From: Kribbella solani | GTDB lineage: Bacteria > Actinomycetota > Actinomycetes > Propionibacteriales > Kribbellaceae | Direction: 5' to 3' | DNA length: 64,000 nucleotides | Assembly (NCBI RefSeq): GCF_014205295.1 | Contig: NZ_JACHNF010000001.1 | Coordinates: 4,836,001 to 4,900,000 of the forward strand | In this document: in pieces, positions 49,376 through 62,000 of the stretch | How the letters are laid out: each line of letters begins with the position of its first letter | Position numbering within the stretch: position 1 is the first letter of the stretch | Position numbers and translations under genes: made by a program | Notes under the pieces: model-generated | What the model was told of the DNA's origin: nothing | What the model saw: only the letters and a program-made list of their open reading frames with translations | The model's database searches: none

Positions 49376-49956
49376 ACTACGTACCGCTCGACGCCGAAGC
49401 CGTCCGCACCAGCATCGAGCTGGTCGGCGCGGTGACCGCGGACGACCTGGCCCGGCCGACGCCGTGCCGGGCCTGGACCCTCTACGGCCTGCTCGCCCAC
49501 ATGGCCACCCAGCACTACGGTTTCGCCGCCGCCTCCCGTGGCGAGTCCGACCCGGCGGTCTGGAAGCTCGTCGACCTCGGCGACGACCCGGCCAAGGCGT
49601 ACATCGCGTCCGCCGAGCACGTGCTGGACGCCTTCGGTCAGGACGGGGTCGCGGAGCGGTCGTTCCCCCTGCCCGAGTTCGGTCCGGGGCTGTCGTTCCC
49701 CGGATCGCAGGCGATCAGCTTCCACTTCATCGACTACGTGGTGCACAGCTGGGACGTGGCGAAGTCACTCGGCGTGCCGGTCTCGTTCTCCCCCGAGGTA
49801 CTCGCGGCCGCCCGGGGCGTGACCGATGCGATTCCGACCGGCGAGATCCGCCAGGCACCGGGTACGCCGTTCGCCGCCGATGTCCCGTGGTCCGGCGACG
49901 ACGTACTGGACGGCATCGTCGCGCACCTGGGCCGCAACCCGGACTGGAAGGCCTGA
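49363..49956 (+). CDS. TIGR03086-type (DinB/mycothiol-dependent-like) metal-binding protein
   Basis: The 197-aa protein has the DinB/MDMPI helical-bundle pattern: TPCRAWTLYGLLAHMATQHYGF (metal His), AEHVLDAFGQDGV, FHFIDYVVHSWDVAKSLG (two further His) and a C-terminal ADVPWSGDDVLDGIVAHLGRNPDWKA. TIGR03086 proteins are presumed thiol-related metal enzymes; the reaction is unknown. It is divergent from MarR and probably regulated by it. The message is leaderless (TATGAT six bases upstream). Confidence 0.88.
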   Translation: MPTIDYVPLDAEAVRTSIELVGAVTADDLARPTPCRAWTLYGLLAHMATQHYGFAAASRGESDPAVWKLVDLGDDPAKAYIASAEHVLDAFGQDGVAERSFPLPEFGPGLSFPGSQAISFHFIDYVVHSWDVAKSLGVPVSFSPEVLAAARGVTDAIPTGEIRQAPGTPFAADVPWSGDDVLDGIVAHLGRNPDWKA

Positions 49957-50010
49957 CTCAGCTTGCTCCGCCTTGGTCCGACCACCTGGTGCGTACTGGG
50001 TGGCCGGGTC

Positions 50011-53000
50011 TCAGCTGGGGCCGGACGGGTCGGCCGGGACGTAACTGCCCGCGGTGTGGGTGTTGCTCTCGGCAACCGTTCGGCCCGGTGTTGACGGCCG
50101 GCCCAGCAGGGCGTCGTACTCGTGCCGGAACATGGTCAGGTACGCCGTACCGGTCACCGTCCCGTCGTCGGTCCGATCGACCCGCGCGCTGCCGTCCCGA
50201 TCGATCCGCCGGCGCTCGTACCCGAGGTGATAGGTGACACCAGCCCGCACCGTAACGATCTCCGCGGTCTCGAACACCGAAGTCTCGTTGCGGTTTCCGG
50301 TTGTGTCAGTGACCTTCTCACCAGCCTGCTCACCGCTCGACGCGCCGACCTGCGCGCCAACCGCCGGCGCCGCGCCACCACCGGACCGCGCGGCAGGCAG
50401 CGTCCGATTGCTCTTCGTCGTGAGTTGGGTGATCCGCTGCTGCCGATCGATCTGACCGAGCTGCGCGGTCCCGTCCGCGACCAGCTGCAGGCTGGTCAGC
50501 TCAGCCCGAACCCGTACGGCGATCATCCGCGCCGTACGACCAGGCACCGGCAACTGCACCATCGTGTGCCCTTCCGGCGAAGCGATGCGTTCGAACGCGG
50601 CGAGCCGGGCCGCCGCGGACAGCATGTTCTCCAGCGCGACCCGATGCTGCGCGACACCGGCCGCGGCGAGCAGGTCGGACTGCATCAACCGGTTGGCGAC
50701 TGTTTCGAACAGTTCGTCCGCGGTTGTTCCTTCGACAACAGTCCCGCTCGGCAGCGGTACGCGCCCGGTGTGCACGGTCTGCGACGGTTGCGCATTGATC
50801 ACCGACGCCGGTACGAGCTGCGTCATCCGGCCGGTCAGCGTACGCGCCTCGACGCCGTCGATCTCCACGCTCAGGTGGAAGGCGCGGGAGACCCGTTTCG
50901 TCTTGCTCCACAGCGATCTGGTCATTCTGGTGTTCTGTTCGGTGCTCGACGCGGTGGTCGCCGTACCGAGATCGGTGCCGAGGCCGGTGGTGGCCGATGC
51001 GCCTTGTGTCATCGCCGCGCCGGCCTGACCGCTGTACGTCGTACTGCCCGTGACGCTGCGACCGGTTTCGTGGTAGTCGTAGTTTTGGATGATGTTGAGG
51101 ACGTTCTCCTTGCCACCCTCGTCCGGTACGCCGTCGATCGTCACTGGGCCGTCGTACCTGAATTTGAACCGGATTGTCCGCTGCTGCTTGCCGCCGGTCG
51201 GGTAGTACGCGGCGAACCCGTTGGCGCTCAGCATGTCGTCAAGGTGACCGTGCCAGCGCAGCCCAGCCAGATCACCACGCAAGGCAGCTGACAGAACTGG
51301 GTCATCCAGCGCCGACTGTCCGAGCGCTCCGTCGACCTCTACGAACAGGTCCGCCTCGTTGCCGTCGGCATCGAACAACAAGCTCTCGTCGACGACGGCC
51401 GCGCCCATGGAGTTTGTGTAGTGCTCTGGCAAGGTCACCTCGGTTCCTGTCGCCGCAATCAGGTCCGCTGCGGGTAGGACCTGGTCAAGCGTTGGGTACG
51501 CGACCTCGTCCAGTCCGGTCAGTCCTCGTAGCTTGGCCGCCAACTGTTGCTGGAGGTTGGCTGATGTGTCGTTGGCTGATGTCTTGTTGGTGTAGCGGCG
51601 GAACAGGGCGACGACGGTTTGGCGATCCAGGTCCAGTTCACCCGCGAGTACACGGTTGACGGCATCAGCCAGCTTGGTCGCGGGCAGGTCGAGTTCACCC
51701 CGGCCGTACAACCTGAGTGCGTTGCGCTCCGGGATGGTCAGCATGATCGCGCCGGTGCTCAGCTGAACCGCCCGCGGCGCGGCGCCGATCGCCTGCAGCT
51801 CGGCTTCCAGGACCAGGTCACCCCAGAACTGGTACTGCTGACCGTCCCGAATCCCGAGCCGCTCGATCCCGCCGATCTGGGTCTCGGTCGCGCCAACCGA
51901 TCGGTTTCCAGACCGGCTGCCGCCGAGCGATCCGCCCGCCGAGTCGCCGTCCACACCGACCGCGCCGAGGCTGCCTGCGAAACCCGCCGTGTTTCCGGTC
52001 GAGGAGCCGATCGAGATGCCCGAGCTCTGCAGGGTCAGGTTGATCTCGCCGTTCACCGGACGGCCGGCACCGACGTACTGGAGGTTCTCCAGCGCCGACC
52101 TGATCGTCAGACTGGCCTGTCCGGTCGTCACACCGTGCTGCAGCTGGGCCTGCGCCGGGTTGGACGGCGCCGGACTGATCATCAGGTTGGTCCGGTACGG
52201 CGCCGTCAGCAGCTCCGGGCGCGCCGCCAGGTTGCGCGGGTTCAAGAACGCGCTCAGGTGATGCAGCGCCGAGCTGTCAGCACGGGCGAGCTCCGGAAGT
52301 ACGGCGGTCAGGCGCCTTACCGGATCACCGGCGTCCACCGCCTGAAACGTTGCCGCCTGCAACAAGAATGGATTGGCTCGCCCAGCAATAGAAGGCATTG
52401 GCGCGCCTGGGCTGCAGAACTCACGGTCGATGGAGAGTCGGGCGGCGCCTTCTACTTCGGCGATCGGGGCTGAGTCGCCGGTGGTGGTGACCTCGGTGAC
52501 GACGAGCGTGTGCGGTACTTCGAAGACCGCGACCTCGCCGGTGCTCTCGGTCAGCGAGACCCGGTTGACGGTGCTGCCGGTCGACCAGCTGATCGAACGA
52601 CCACGCGACGACCGGCCATAGCTCGGTCCCCCATCAGGCGTCGCGCCGGCCTGACCAACCGCCGGTTTGTTGCCGAATCCAACCATCGCCGACCACGGCA
52701 AACTCCGCGACCATCCACCCGAGCGGCTCGTGGTGTTCGTACCGATATCGAGGTTGACCACGGTCTCGCCCGTACTCACCCCCAGCAGCCGCGCGTCGCC
52801 GGTATGCGGCCGCAGCACAATCCGGTACGTGTGCTGCTCCGGCGGCAGTCCCGCCCGATGCAGATCCAGCCGGAACAAGATCCCTTCCTGCGCCGCCGGG
52901 TCGTACCCGGTCTCCAGTCGATGCCGAGCCAGTTGCTGCCCCACCCGCTCAAGATTCGCCAACTGCGCGGCCGTGGGCGCTTGCCCCGGCGCCGGGACGA

Positions 53001-56000
53001 GACCTTGCGCGGCGAGGTGGGTCAGAACCTTCTGCAGGGTCTCATCGGCACCCGTGAACTCCTGAACCAGCGCCGGCCCGGCCCCACGGATCTGATGGCG
53101 AGTCGGCTGCATCCAGAGCGGCAAGGCGATCGGCTCGGTCGTCGGCTGCGGATCGCCCCGGAGCAACAACCGGCCGTCGACGCCGTACCGTGGCCGGCCG
53201 TCGGGATCGAGGACAAGGGCATCCGCCGGCACCGGCAGTCCGTACCGGAATGCGTCGTTCTCCGGCATCCGCAGGATCGCGTCGCCGGCGGTCGTCAAGG
53301 TGAAGCCGGCTTTTCCACCGAGCGGCTGGACAGTCAGCCGATGCTCAAGCCGGAGCTTCACTCCCAGCGTCGGCTGCATCCGCTGCACGCTGGGGTGAAT
53401 CGCCGTATCGCCGGTGCCGATCGTGACCTCCTGCCCGGTACTGCGACCCGCTTTCGCGCTCGGCCCGGCATCCCAGCTGGACGTACCGAGATCGGTCAGC
53501 GCGGTCCCGGCGTAGCTCACCGACCCCGCGACCGACGTCCCGGCCGAGAAGGTCTGGCCGCCGGACGTACCCGAGAATCCGACCCGAAGCCGCTCGACCT
53601 TGTGATCGCTCGAACTGTCGCTGAGCAGCGTCGCGCGATCCCACACCGCCACGGTTTCCAACCGCGCGTACGCGACCGGCCGCCCGCCGTTCGTGATGAC
53701 CCGCGTCAACCCACCAGGGCGGGTCGTCTCGACCAGCCGACCGGGTCCGTCCTCGGTCAGCAGCCCACGCAACTGATCGTGCCCAACCCGATCAAGCGAC
53801 CCAAGTCGTTGCCTCAGGCCCGCAATCGCCCGATCGGCGAGGTCGCTCAGCCCGTCGACCCGCGAGGCCACATGTTCAGGCAGCTCGGTACGCCGGCTGT
53901 CCCCGAACCTTTCAATCGTCACCGTCTCGTTGGGCGCGCCAACCGTGTACGAATGACTGAAACCGAGATCCAGCGTCGAACCAGCACCACTCACCACCTG
54001 AGGCGCCGACCACGCGGCGACGGCCGACGTACGCATTCGCCACGACCAGGCCGGTCGCACCGAACGGAACCGCAGCACCTCACCCTGAATCACCTCAACC
54101 GCTCCCGGCAGCCCGTACTCCGTCGCTCCACCGGTCAAACTCCGTCCGGTACTCCGCGCGTACTCGACACTCGGAGCCAAGAGATGCGACATGGCCTTCA
54201 TCGGGTTCGTCTCCGGAAGCGCCGCCAGCGCCGGGCCCAGGCTGAGCGAACCGTTGTGCCCAAAGGTCGTGGTGGTGGTCGTACCGACGTTGAACCCGCC
54301 CTGCACCAGCTGACCGAGCTGCGCCTCCTCAAGGGTCGCCGGAGCATCCAGCACTTCCTGCAGCTCGCCCGGCTGCAGCGTGATCTCGAACTGGATCAGC
54401 CGACTGACATCCGCCTGCGGATCATTGCCGACAGTCAGTACGACACCGCCCGGCGCAAGTACACGACGCGTCTCGGCGCGCAGCGTCCGGTGCAGCATCT
54501 CCGGTGTGAACCGGTACGCGTTGTGCTGCGCGGCGAGCGCCTCGTTGAGCTGCTCCGTCAGCGCGGTCAGGTGCGGCAGCCGACCGGAGACAGTTGCGGT
54601 CTGCAATACGTCCTTGGACGGCAGGGAAGCTGCAAGACGCTGTTGGTACCGGTCCTCCTCGTGTCGGGCACTCTGCAGTGTCGCCTGGCTCGGCTGCGCG
54701 CGGAACGCGTCCCACGCGGCGCGGGCGTGCTCTGCCTGGCGCGCGGCCGCCGTACACGCCGCAGCGATCGCCTGGTGGCGCTTGGCCTTCGCCGTGTCAT
54801 CCGTCGCCGCCGCACTGGCCAGCCGAGCAGCGGCCCGGTCCATCAGACCGGTCTGCTGCTGGTGCAGTGCAGTGGCGTGCAGTCCGGCGTACGTGGTCCA
54901 GTCGAGCGGGACACCCTCTTGCTGGATCAGCCGCGCGGGTACGGCACGTGCCTGGTCGGCCGTGAGGGCACGGTGGAAACTCACCCGAGCTGCCAGGGCG
55001 CGTGCATCCGCAGAGCTCCAGATTGGCGTACGGCGTCGTTCCGCAGTGCCGATGAGATCCGCAGCGATGTCTACGATCCGGCGGCCAGTACTGGTGTGTG
55101 CACGGACTTGCTCCAGCGACAGCGGGCCGTAGCGGTCGTTGGTGGTCTGCTGGATCTTGGCGGCGATCAGCGCGGCGTTCTCCGCGTTGACACTCGGTAG
55201 GTGGTGGCGGCCTGCCCAGGTCAGGTCGGTGAGGTTGCGGCCGTTCAGCGGGTCGTGGTGCAGGACGGAGGCACTGACCGGACGGTTCTCCGGTCCACCC
55301 AGGCGCACATGTGGGTCGAGCCCGACCTTGTGCGCAGCGTCCGCGTAGTCGGATAGCGCGCTGGAGATCGCGACGTACACCTCGGTCAGCTCGTGCAGCT
55401 CAGTAGGTAGGCCCTGGTCGAACCGATTCAGTAGGCGTCGGCGCTGCTCGTCCAGACCGGTCAGGCGCGTCAGCAGGCGGCTGAGCTCGGAGGACGGCTG
55501 TAGGTCCAGATCGCGCCGTTCGGACTCGATGAAGCGGCCCAGGTCGGTGGTCGGCTCCGGGCGGTTGCGCGGTGCCTTGCCGTCGATCACGTCACCGACG
55601 CGGTTGACCTGGTGTACGGCGTCGGTGGTTGCCGATCGCTCCCGGTCGAGCTCGGTCGCGGCGCGCTGCTCCGCACTGCGGTCGCGTACGTCAAGGTCCG
55701 CTTTGACACGCATCCGGCGGCGCAGGTACTTGGCGTAGTAGCTGACCGGCTGGAACGCACCCGCGACCGCGGCCAGGTCCAGGTAGATCGGGTCCAGGTG
55801 GAAGCTGTGCACCATCCAGGCGGCGACCCCCACGCCGGTACCGCCGATGGCTGCTGCACCGACCGCGTACCAGCGCCGATTGGTGGTCGCTTCGCGGTCT
55901 GGGTGGACTACTGGTGACCAGGGTGGGACTGGTGGGATCTGCAGCTCTGTCTGGGGTGCGGTTGGGTTTGTCAGCAGGTGGTCGAGTTGGTCGAGTACCG

Positions 56001-59000
56001 GGTCGGCGATCGCCGCGGAGCGGGTCTGCACCTCCATCCGAAGCAATTCGAGCCAGTTGTGTACGCGGCGATCGAACGCGTGGCGGTTCGCTTCGGCGTG
56101 GAAGGCTTCTACTACTCCGGACACTGCACCGATCGCACCTAGGCGAGTCATTGCTTCGAGTACGGTCGCGGTGGCGGCGGCCAGTTGTTGCTGGACGTAC
56201 ACGCTGGCTGTGCGGTTCGCGAGAGGTACTACGCCGAGCAGCAGCTCGCGGATCGCGAAGAGTGGTTTGGCGGGGATGACGCCGCGGCCGGTGTGGTCTG
56301 TTGGTGCGTCGAAGTTCCAGGTCGGAAGGTGGATGCGATCGCCGGTGAGGTCGTTGCTCAGGGCGTTCAGTCTGGTGAGTACGTCGGAGGCCCGGCGCAA
56401 CTCACCGACTAGCTGCCGCCAGCTGCGCCACTGGTAGTCGCGGACACGCCGCTCGTCGTCGAGCGTCGCCTGGTGCTGGGCGAACCGGTAGTGCGCGTAG
56501 CCGACGACCGCTGCAGCTATCCCGATGGTGGCGCCAACAGCCAGAGGCGGAACAACCAGCGCCATCGGCAGCGCGGCTCCGGCTAACGGCACCGAACTAC
56601 GCAACGGATAAGTCCACCAGGATGCAGTCAGAGGAGGCGCCTTCACCTCAGGCACCCCCAGCCCCGCCCGCGGCACCACCGCACTGGAGGTGGGAGTGGT
56701 CGCTGTTTGGAGGAGTTGTTGGTAGGCGGTGCGGATGGTGGTGGTGATGGTGGCGTGTTGGGGAGCGCGGGAGTGTTCGTCCAGGTCGCGGCGGTAGTTG
56801 CGGCGGTTTGACTTGGTCTGTTCGTCGCGTGACTCGACGTACCGGTTGACTACTGCACGGACCGGCCAGGCGAGAGTTGCACCGGCTAGGACAGCTGCTG
56901 CCAGACCGACCTTGCCGTGGTTGGCGAGTACAGCAGCCGACACCACCCCGGACGGCACGGTCTCAGCGAAACCGAGAATCAGCTCCGCGCGCAGGCTGGG
57001 CAACGAACTCACACCATTGTCGATCGCCCGGTTGATCCGCTGCACCAGACCCGGCTCCAACTCGGCAACAGCTGCAGCCAGCTCATGCGGGAGAGCAGCC
57101 CGCAAGTCACGGTTGTCGATCACCCCCAGCGCCTGAGCCAGCTCAGCAAAGTGCCTGGCCGCCGTACGCCGCTGCCGCCACGAGCCGGCATGCTCCCGCT
57201 GATCCACCAACGCCTGAAGCTTCGCAAACACAGCAGCCACCGCGTACTGATCAGCCGGCGCGACCTGCTGAACGAATTCATCCACTCCAAGCGCACCGAG
57301 TACCGCAGCCTGATCCGTCCCATGACGCTCAACCAGTTGCCGGAGCAACGGCTGTTCACGAAGCACCTTCTGCTGACTGGCCGACAGCCCGCCACCAACA
57401 GCAACCTCCGGTTGCTGTGCAAAGTGCTGAAAAACCCTGTGGACAAAGCGATCCACGGCATCCGGCGGCGTACCATTGACCGCGAGGGCACCGTCTGGGA
57501 GGTCAATTGCACGAAGTACGCCAGGATCAGTGATCCGATCCTCCACGTGGTCGACCCGCGGCATGACCTTGTCCGCCAACCACGTGAACGCCAGGTTGCG
57601 ATGCAGCGCATTTCCAACCCGTCGACGCAGCCCACGCGGCAGCGGCGGCAGGTCGCGGATTGCCGGTGCTGTCGTTGCCCCAGGTGTCGCCACCGCGTTC
57701 TCGAACTTGTTCAGGTGCCGCAGCAGTAGCCGCAGCTCCTTTCGTACGTGGTGTGGCGACTCTCCCGCGTCCAGGCTGTCGAGCAGGTATCCGATCTCGG
57801 CGCGCCGGCCGGCCCGTACCTGTCCAGCTGGCGATTCGCCGCGGTACGCGGCCAGCACGCCGGCAACCGCGTTCGCGACAGCTCGACCTACAACTTCATC
57901 CCGTGCCCGTGGCGACACGGTGATCCGCGCCCAGTCCGTGGCTCCGCTCGTACGTTCCCAACGCACCGGGCCGGCATTCGTGAAATCACCGGACACGTCG
58001 AGCAGCGCGGTCACCTGCTCGCCCGAGTCCAGCGTGATCGTCACGCGTTCGGCCTCAACCGTGACGTCCGCCGCCTCACCGCGCGCAGCCGCGACCGCAC
58101 TGCCGATTCGCGGCGCGGCAGCCTGCGCGGCAGCCCGTACACCCTCGGCATCTGGCGTACGGCGGCCGTCGCCGCGGAACTCACTCCGGTGAATACTCCC
58201 CGCCCCACCACGCGGCTGCTCACCATGCACGCGGGGCCGCCGATCCAGCTCGTGCTGCTCAGTGGTTGCTTCCGGGTGCGAAAGAGCGCGGGAGCGGGGT
58301 GGATAGTAGGCCGGGTGGAGCGGGCGGTTCTGGCGGATGGCTCCGACCAGGGCGCGGATGATCTTGTACAGCGGTTCCATTTGCTGGTGGTAGCGCGCCT
58401 GCTCGAGTGTTTCGTTGCTGATCGCGCCGATCCGGTGCAGCGCGGTGCCGAACTGCGCGGTCAGGAAGGAGTTCCAGGCTTGGCGCAGACGTGACGGTAC
58501 GCCGCCCTCGGACAACCAGGCGAGGAACTCCTCGTCGCGGACATCGCCCGGTTGGTCCGCGTACAAGCGGTCGATCTGGTTGGCCAGGTCGGGGTCGAGA
58601 TGCCGGAGTTGCCGGACTACGTCGAGCAGCTCGTACCGTGTCTCCGGACTGAACAGCCGCCAGCCGAAGTGCCCGACTATTTCATGCCAGACCGAGGCGG
58701 CGACGTCCGCGGGTGAGACGTGTTCGTTGGCGGCCAGGTACGCGACGCCGATCCCGTTCTCCATCCGAAACCGCGCCTGCCACGGCCCGGTCCGCGACAG
58801 ACCGTACTGCTGCGTCAGCGTTTCCGCATCCGGCCCAACCACAACCCGTACCCGAATCCCCAACGGCAACCGCATCCGCCGCCAAACCGCCGCAACAGCC
58901 ACCTCCACCTCCGAGACACTCATCCCCGTTGTGCCGTCGGAATTCGCCAACCTGGACGTCTCGCCGCCCGTACCGTCCTCCCCCGACTTCGCCTGCCCAC

Positions 59001-62000
59001 GCTGGATCTTGAACGGCTTCGCCTGCCCGCGTTGGGTGCCGCCCTCGGGCGGCTTTGCTTGCCTGCGTTGGATCTTGAACGGCTTCGCGGCAGGAGCTTG
59101 TGCGGTTCGGCTGTCAGTTGCGGGCGTTCCGAGCTGGGTTCTCGCCCAGGTGATCCAGGCATCGAGGGTGGTCAGCGCGGGATCTTCCGGGCCGGTGATC
59201 GCGCGGATGCCATCCACGTCGTACGCGCGGAACCGTCCGTCCGGACTGATCGCGAACTGAAGATCTCCAGGCAGCACCTTGTTCTCGATCGCGAACGTAC
59301 GCAGTGCTTCCAGGCTCTCGAGCGTCGCCCGCGTCGGCAGGCCGGGCCGGCTCAGCCGCGAGTCCGGATCAGGCGCTTCCTCGTCGAGTACGTCATGACT
59401 CGCCGCCGCGAACCGGTCCACGACGATCGCATCACGCCCGAACAAGCTCGTCCGCGCATGAATCGGCGCGATGACGTCGGCACCACCCGGCAGCGTACGC
59501 AACTCATTCGTCCGATCCACCTCGGCCGCGAGCGAAACACCCGGATGCGCAACCAGTACCACCTTGTCGTAAAACGCGAACGCCGACTTCGACCGCCCAA
59601 CCCCAACCCGCACCCCAAGCTGACCCTCGGTAACCTCCACCTCCATCCCAGACACGGCCCCCTCCCGCGGCTTCCGAACCCACTTCCCCCCTTCCCGCAC
59701 CACCACCCCCTCCACCGACAGCCCTCCACCACCCACCGGCCGCACCACAACCCCAGACCCCGCACCTTCCTCCAACCCCACCCCACGACCACCCCGCTCG
59801 GGGCTCACCCCATGACCACCCCGCTCTGAGCCCACGCCACGACCACCCCGCTCAGAGCCCACCTCACGTCCGTCCTGCTCGGGGCTCATCCCACGACCGC
59901 CCTGTTGCGAACCCCCATCCGGTTCCTCTGCTCGGGGCGCGGCGTCCTCGTCCGGGCGCTGGTCTTGGTCACCTACTCGGAGCACGACCTCTTGGCCCGT
60001 AACGTTCGCCAGCTTCTGCACCAGGGCGACGATCTCGGGGGTGCTCTGGGCGACAACAACCTCCGGGTTACCTGCCCGTACGAGACTTGCGAGCTCGTGC
60101 ACACCCATCTCACGCCCGTCGAGCACGAACTGGTTGTTGTCAGCAACAGTCACCCGAGCCGGTGCACTCGGCTCACTCAGGCGACCAGGCTTCCCCGGAG
60201 GTCGCGGAGGTTCCCCACCACGCCGCAGCCGTGCCAGCTCCAGCCCCGGACGAGCAGGAGCCGACCGAGCACTGTGATCGATCACGTCGTTGGTGGAGTG
60301 GCCGGCACCACCGCGCGTACCCGGCCGAGCCACAGCACCCACCCGCGGCCCGGCAACCACCCCACCAATCAGCCCAGCCCCACCCCCGTTCACCGCCGGC
60401 AGCACGGGTTGTGTGGAGGGTGTTGCCGCCACCTCCCGGGCCCTTTGCGACATGAGTTGGATGGCAGGTGAGGCGACCACCTCCTCGTCCGCTGACAGCA
60501 CGGGCCGGGTGGCAGGTGTGGTGTCCAGCTCCTGGGCGGTTGGTGGAGTGGCCTGGGATTGGGTAGCCGGCTGGGTGGCGGTGGCTGGGGTTTGGCTCGG
60601 GGTTGTTGGGTCAGCTTGCGCGGAGGGGGTCGGTTGGGCGGCTGGAGTGGCCGGTGTCGTGGGCTGAGTTGTGGCGTCGGTGGGTTGAGTTGTGAGGTCG
60701 GCGGTGGGCTGGGGTGTGGGGTTGGCGGGCTGTTGGGTTGTTGGGGTGGTGGTGGGTTGCTGGGCTTCGGTGGGGTTGGTGGTGGGGTCGGTGGGTTGCT
60801 GGGCTTCGGGGGGATTGGTCGTGGGTTGGGGACGGCGGAGGGGTTGGAGCTGGTCGGGGCGGGATTGTTGGGTGGATTGGTTGCCGGCGGGTTGAGTCAG
60901 GGTTCTGGTGGCCTGGGGTGCGGTGTTGCTGAGAGACGGAGTTGATTGGTTCAGGGCGCCGCCGATGAGGCCTGCCGTCGGCTGGCTGCCGTTCTGAGCA
61001 GCGTTCTGGGCAATGCTCTGGGACGAGTTCTCGGACAAAGTTTGGGAAACGTTCTGGTTGGCGTTCTGCGCCGCGTTCTGGGGCGTGTCCAGGGTTGTGC
61101 TCTGGGTTGTGGTTTGCGTCGCGGGTGTCTGGACTGGGGTCGGCTGCGGACCGCCGGGGTCGGCGGGTGCGTGGCCGACGATCTTGTGGCCGAGCCATTC
61201 GCCGGCCTTTTCGCCCAGGGATTCCAATGGCCCGTGCGCATCACTCGGCGTACTGTTCCGCGCCGCCCCGTGCGCGCCCGCGATCCAGATGTCCTGGATC
61301 GACGGATTGTGCCATCCCTCCTGAAACCCCAGCGACGTCAGTGAACTCGCCAACGGCGAAGTGATCGCATTGTTCACGAACGTCTTCGCCAGCTTGGAAA
61401 CCGTCCCGACCCCAGGCACCTTGGAAAGCCCGATCCCCACGCCGTGCGACAGCGGTACGCCGACAACCGCGCCGACCGCGGTCATCGCCGTCCCGCGCCA
61501 ATCCCAGTCGTCGGTGGTGACGAAGTTCCCCTTGTCATCGCGTACCGGCTGACCGTGACTGTCCACGACCAGGCGGCGATCCTGTCCGGTCGCCTGCCCC
61601 CACAATCCCGCCAGCGCGTACGGAATGACCTCGTCCGCGAGCTCCGCCCCAACCACACCGAGCGCTTTCGGCACCATCTGCTTGCTGAACACGAATTTGC
61701 CGGTCTGTTTCGCCGCCTGCGCTGCAAGCTCGGCAATCATCTTGGCCTGCAGTTTCCGCGCCTCCCGATTCACCAGCTTCTTGACCAGCTGCAGGATCAG
61801 CCGTTTCACGCCTTCCTGCCCGAGTTTCCGGATCAGCGTTCCCGTGATCGGACCGAGCCCGAACAGGATGGTCGCGACACTGACGATTCCGATGATCAGC
61901 AGTTCGCGTTTGGTGCGTACGATCGTGTCGCCCATGGTCCGCAGGAACTCGGCCAAATGCGTCGCCCCGTCGGCCAGCGTGGCCGGGCCCGACAAACTGG

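Noticed and set aside
52510..55200. Long plus-strand reading frame (896 codons) antisense to the giant gene
   Set aside because: Its composition is Arg/Pro-rich and without motifs, as expected for the complement of GC-rich coding DNA; the minus-strand giant frame is continuous and shows domains.
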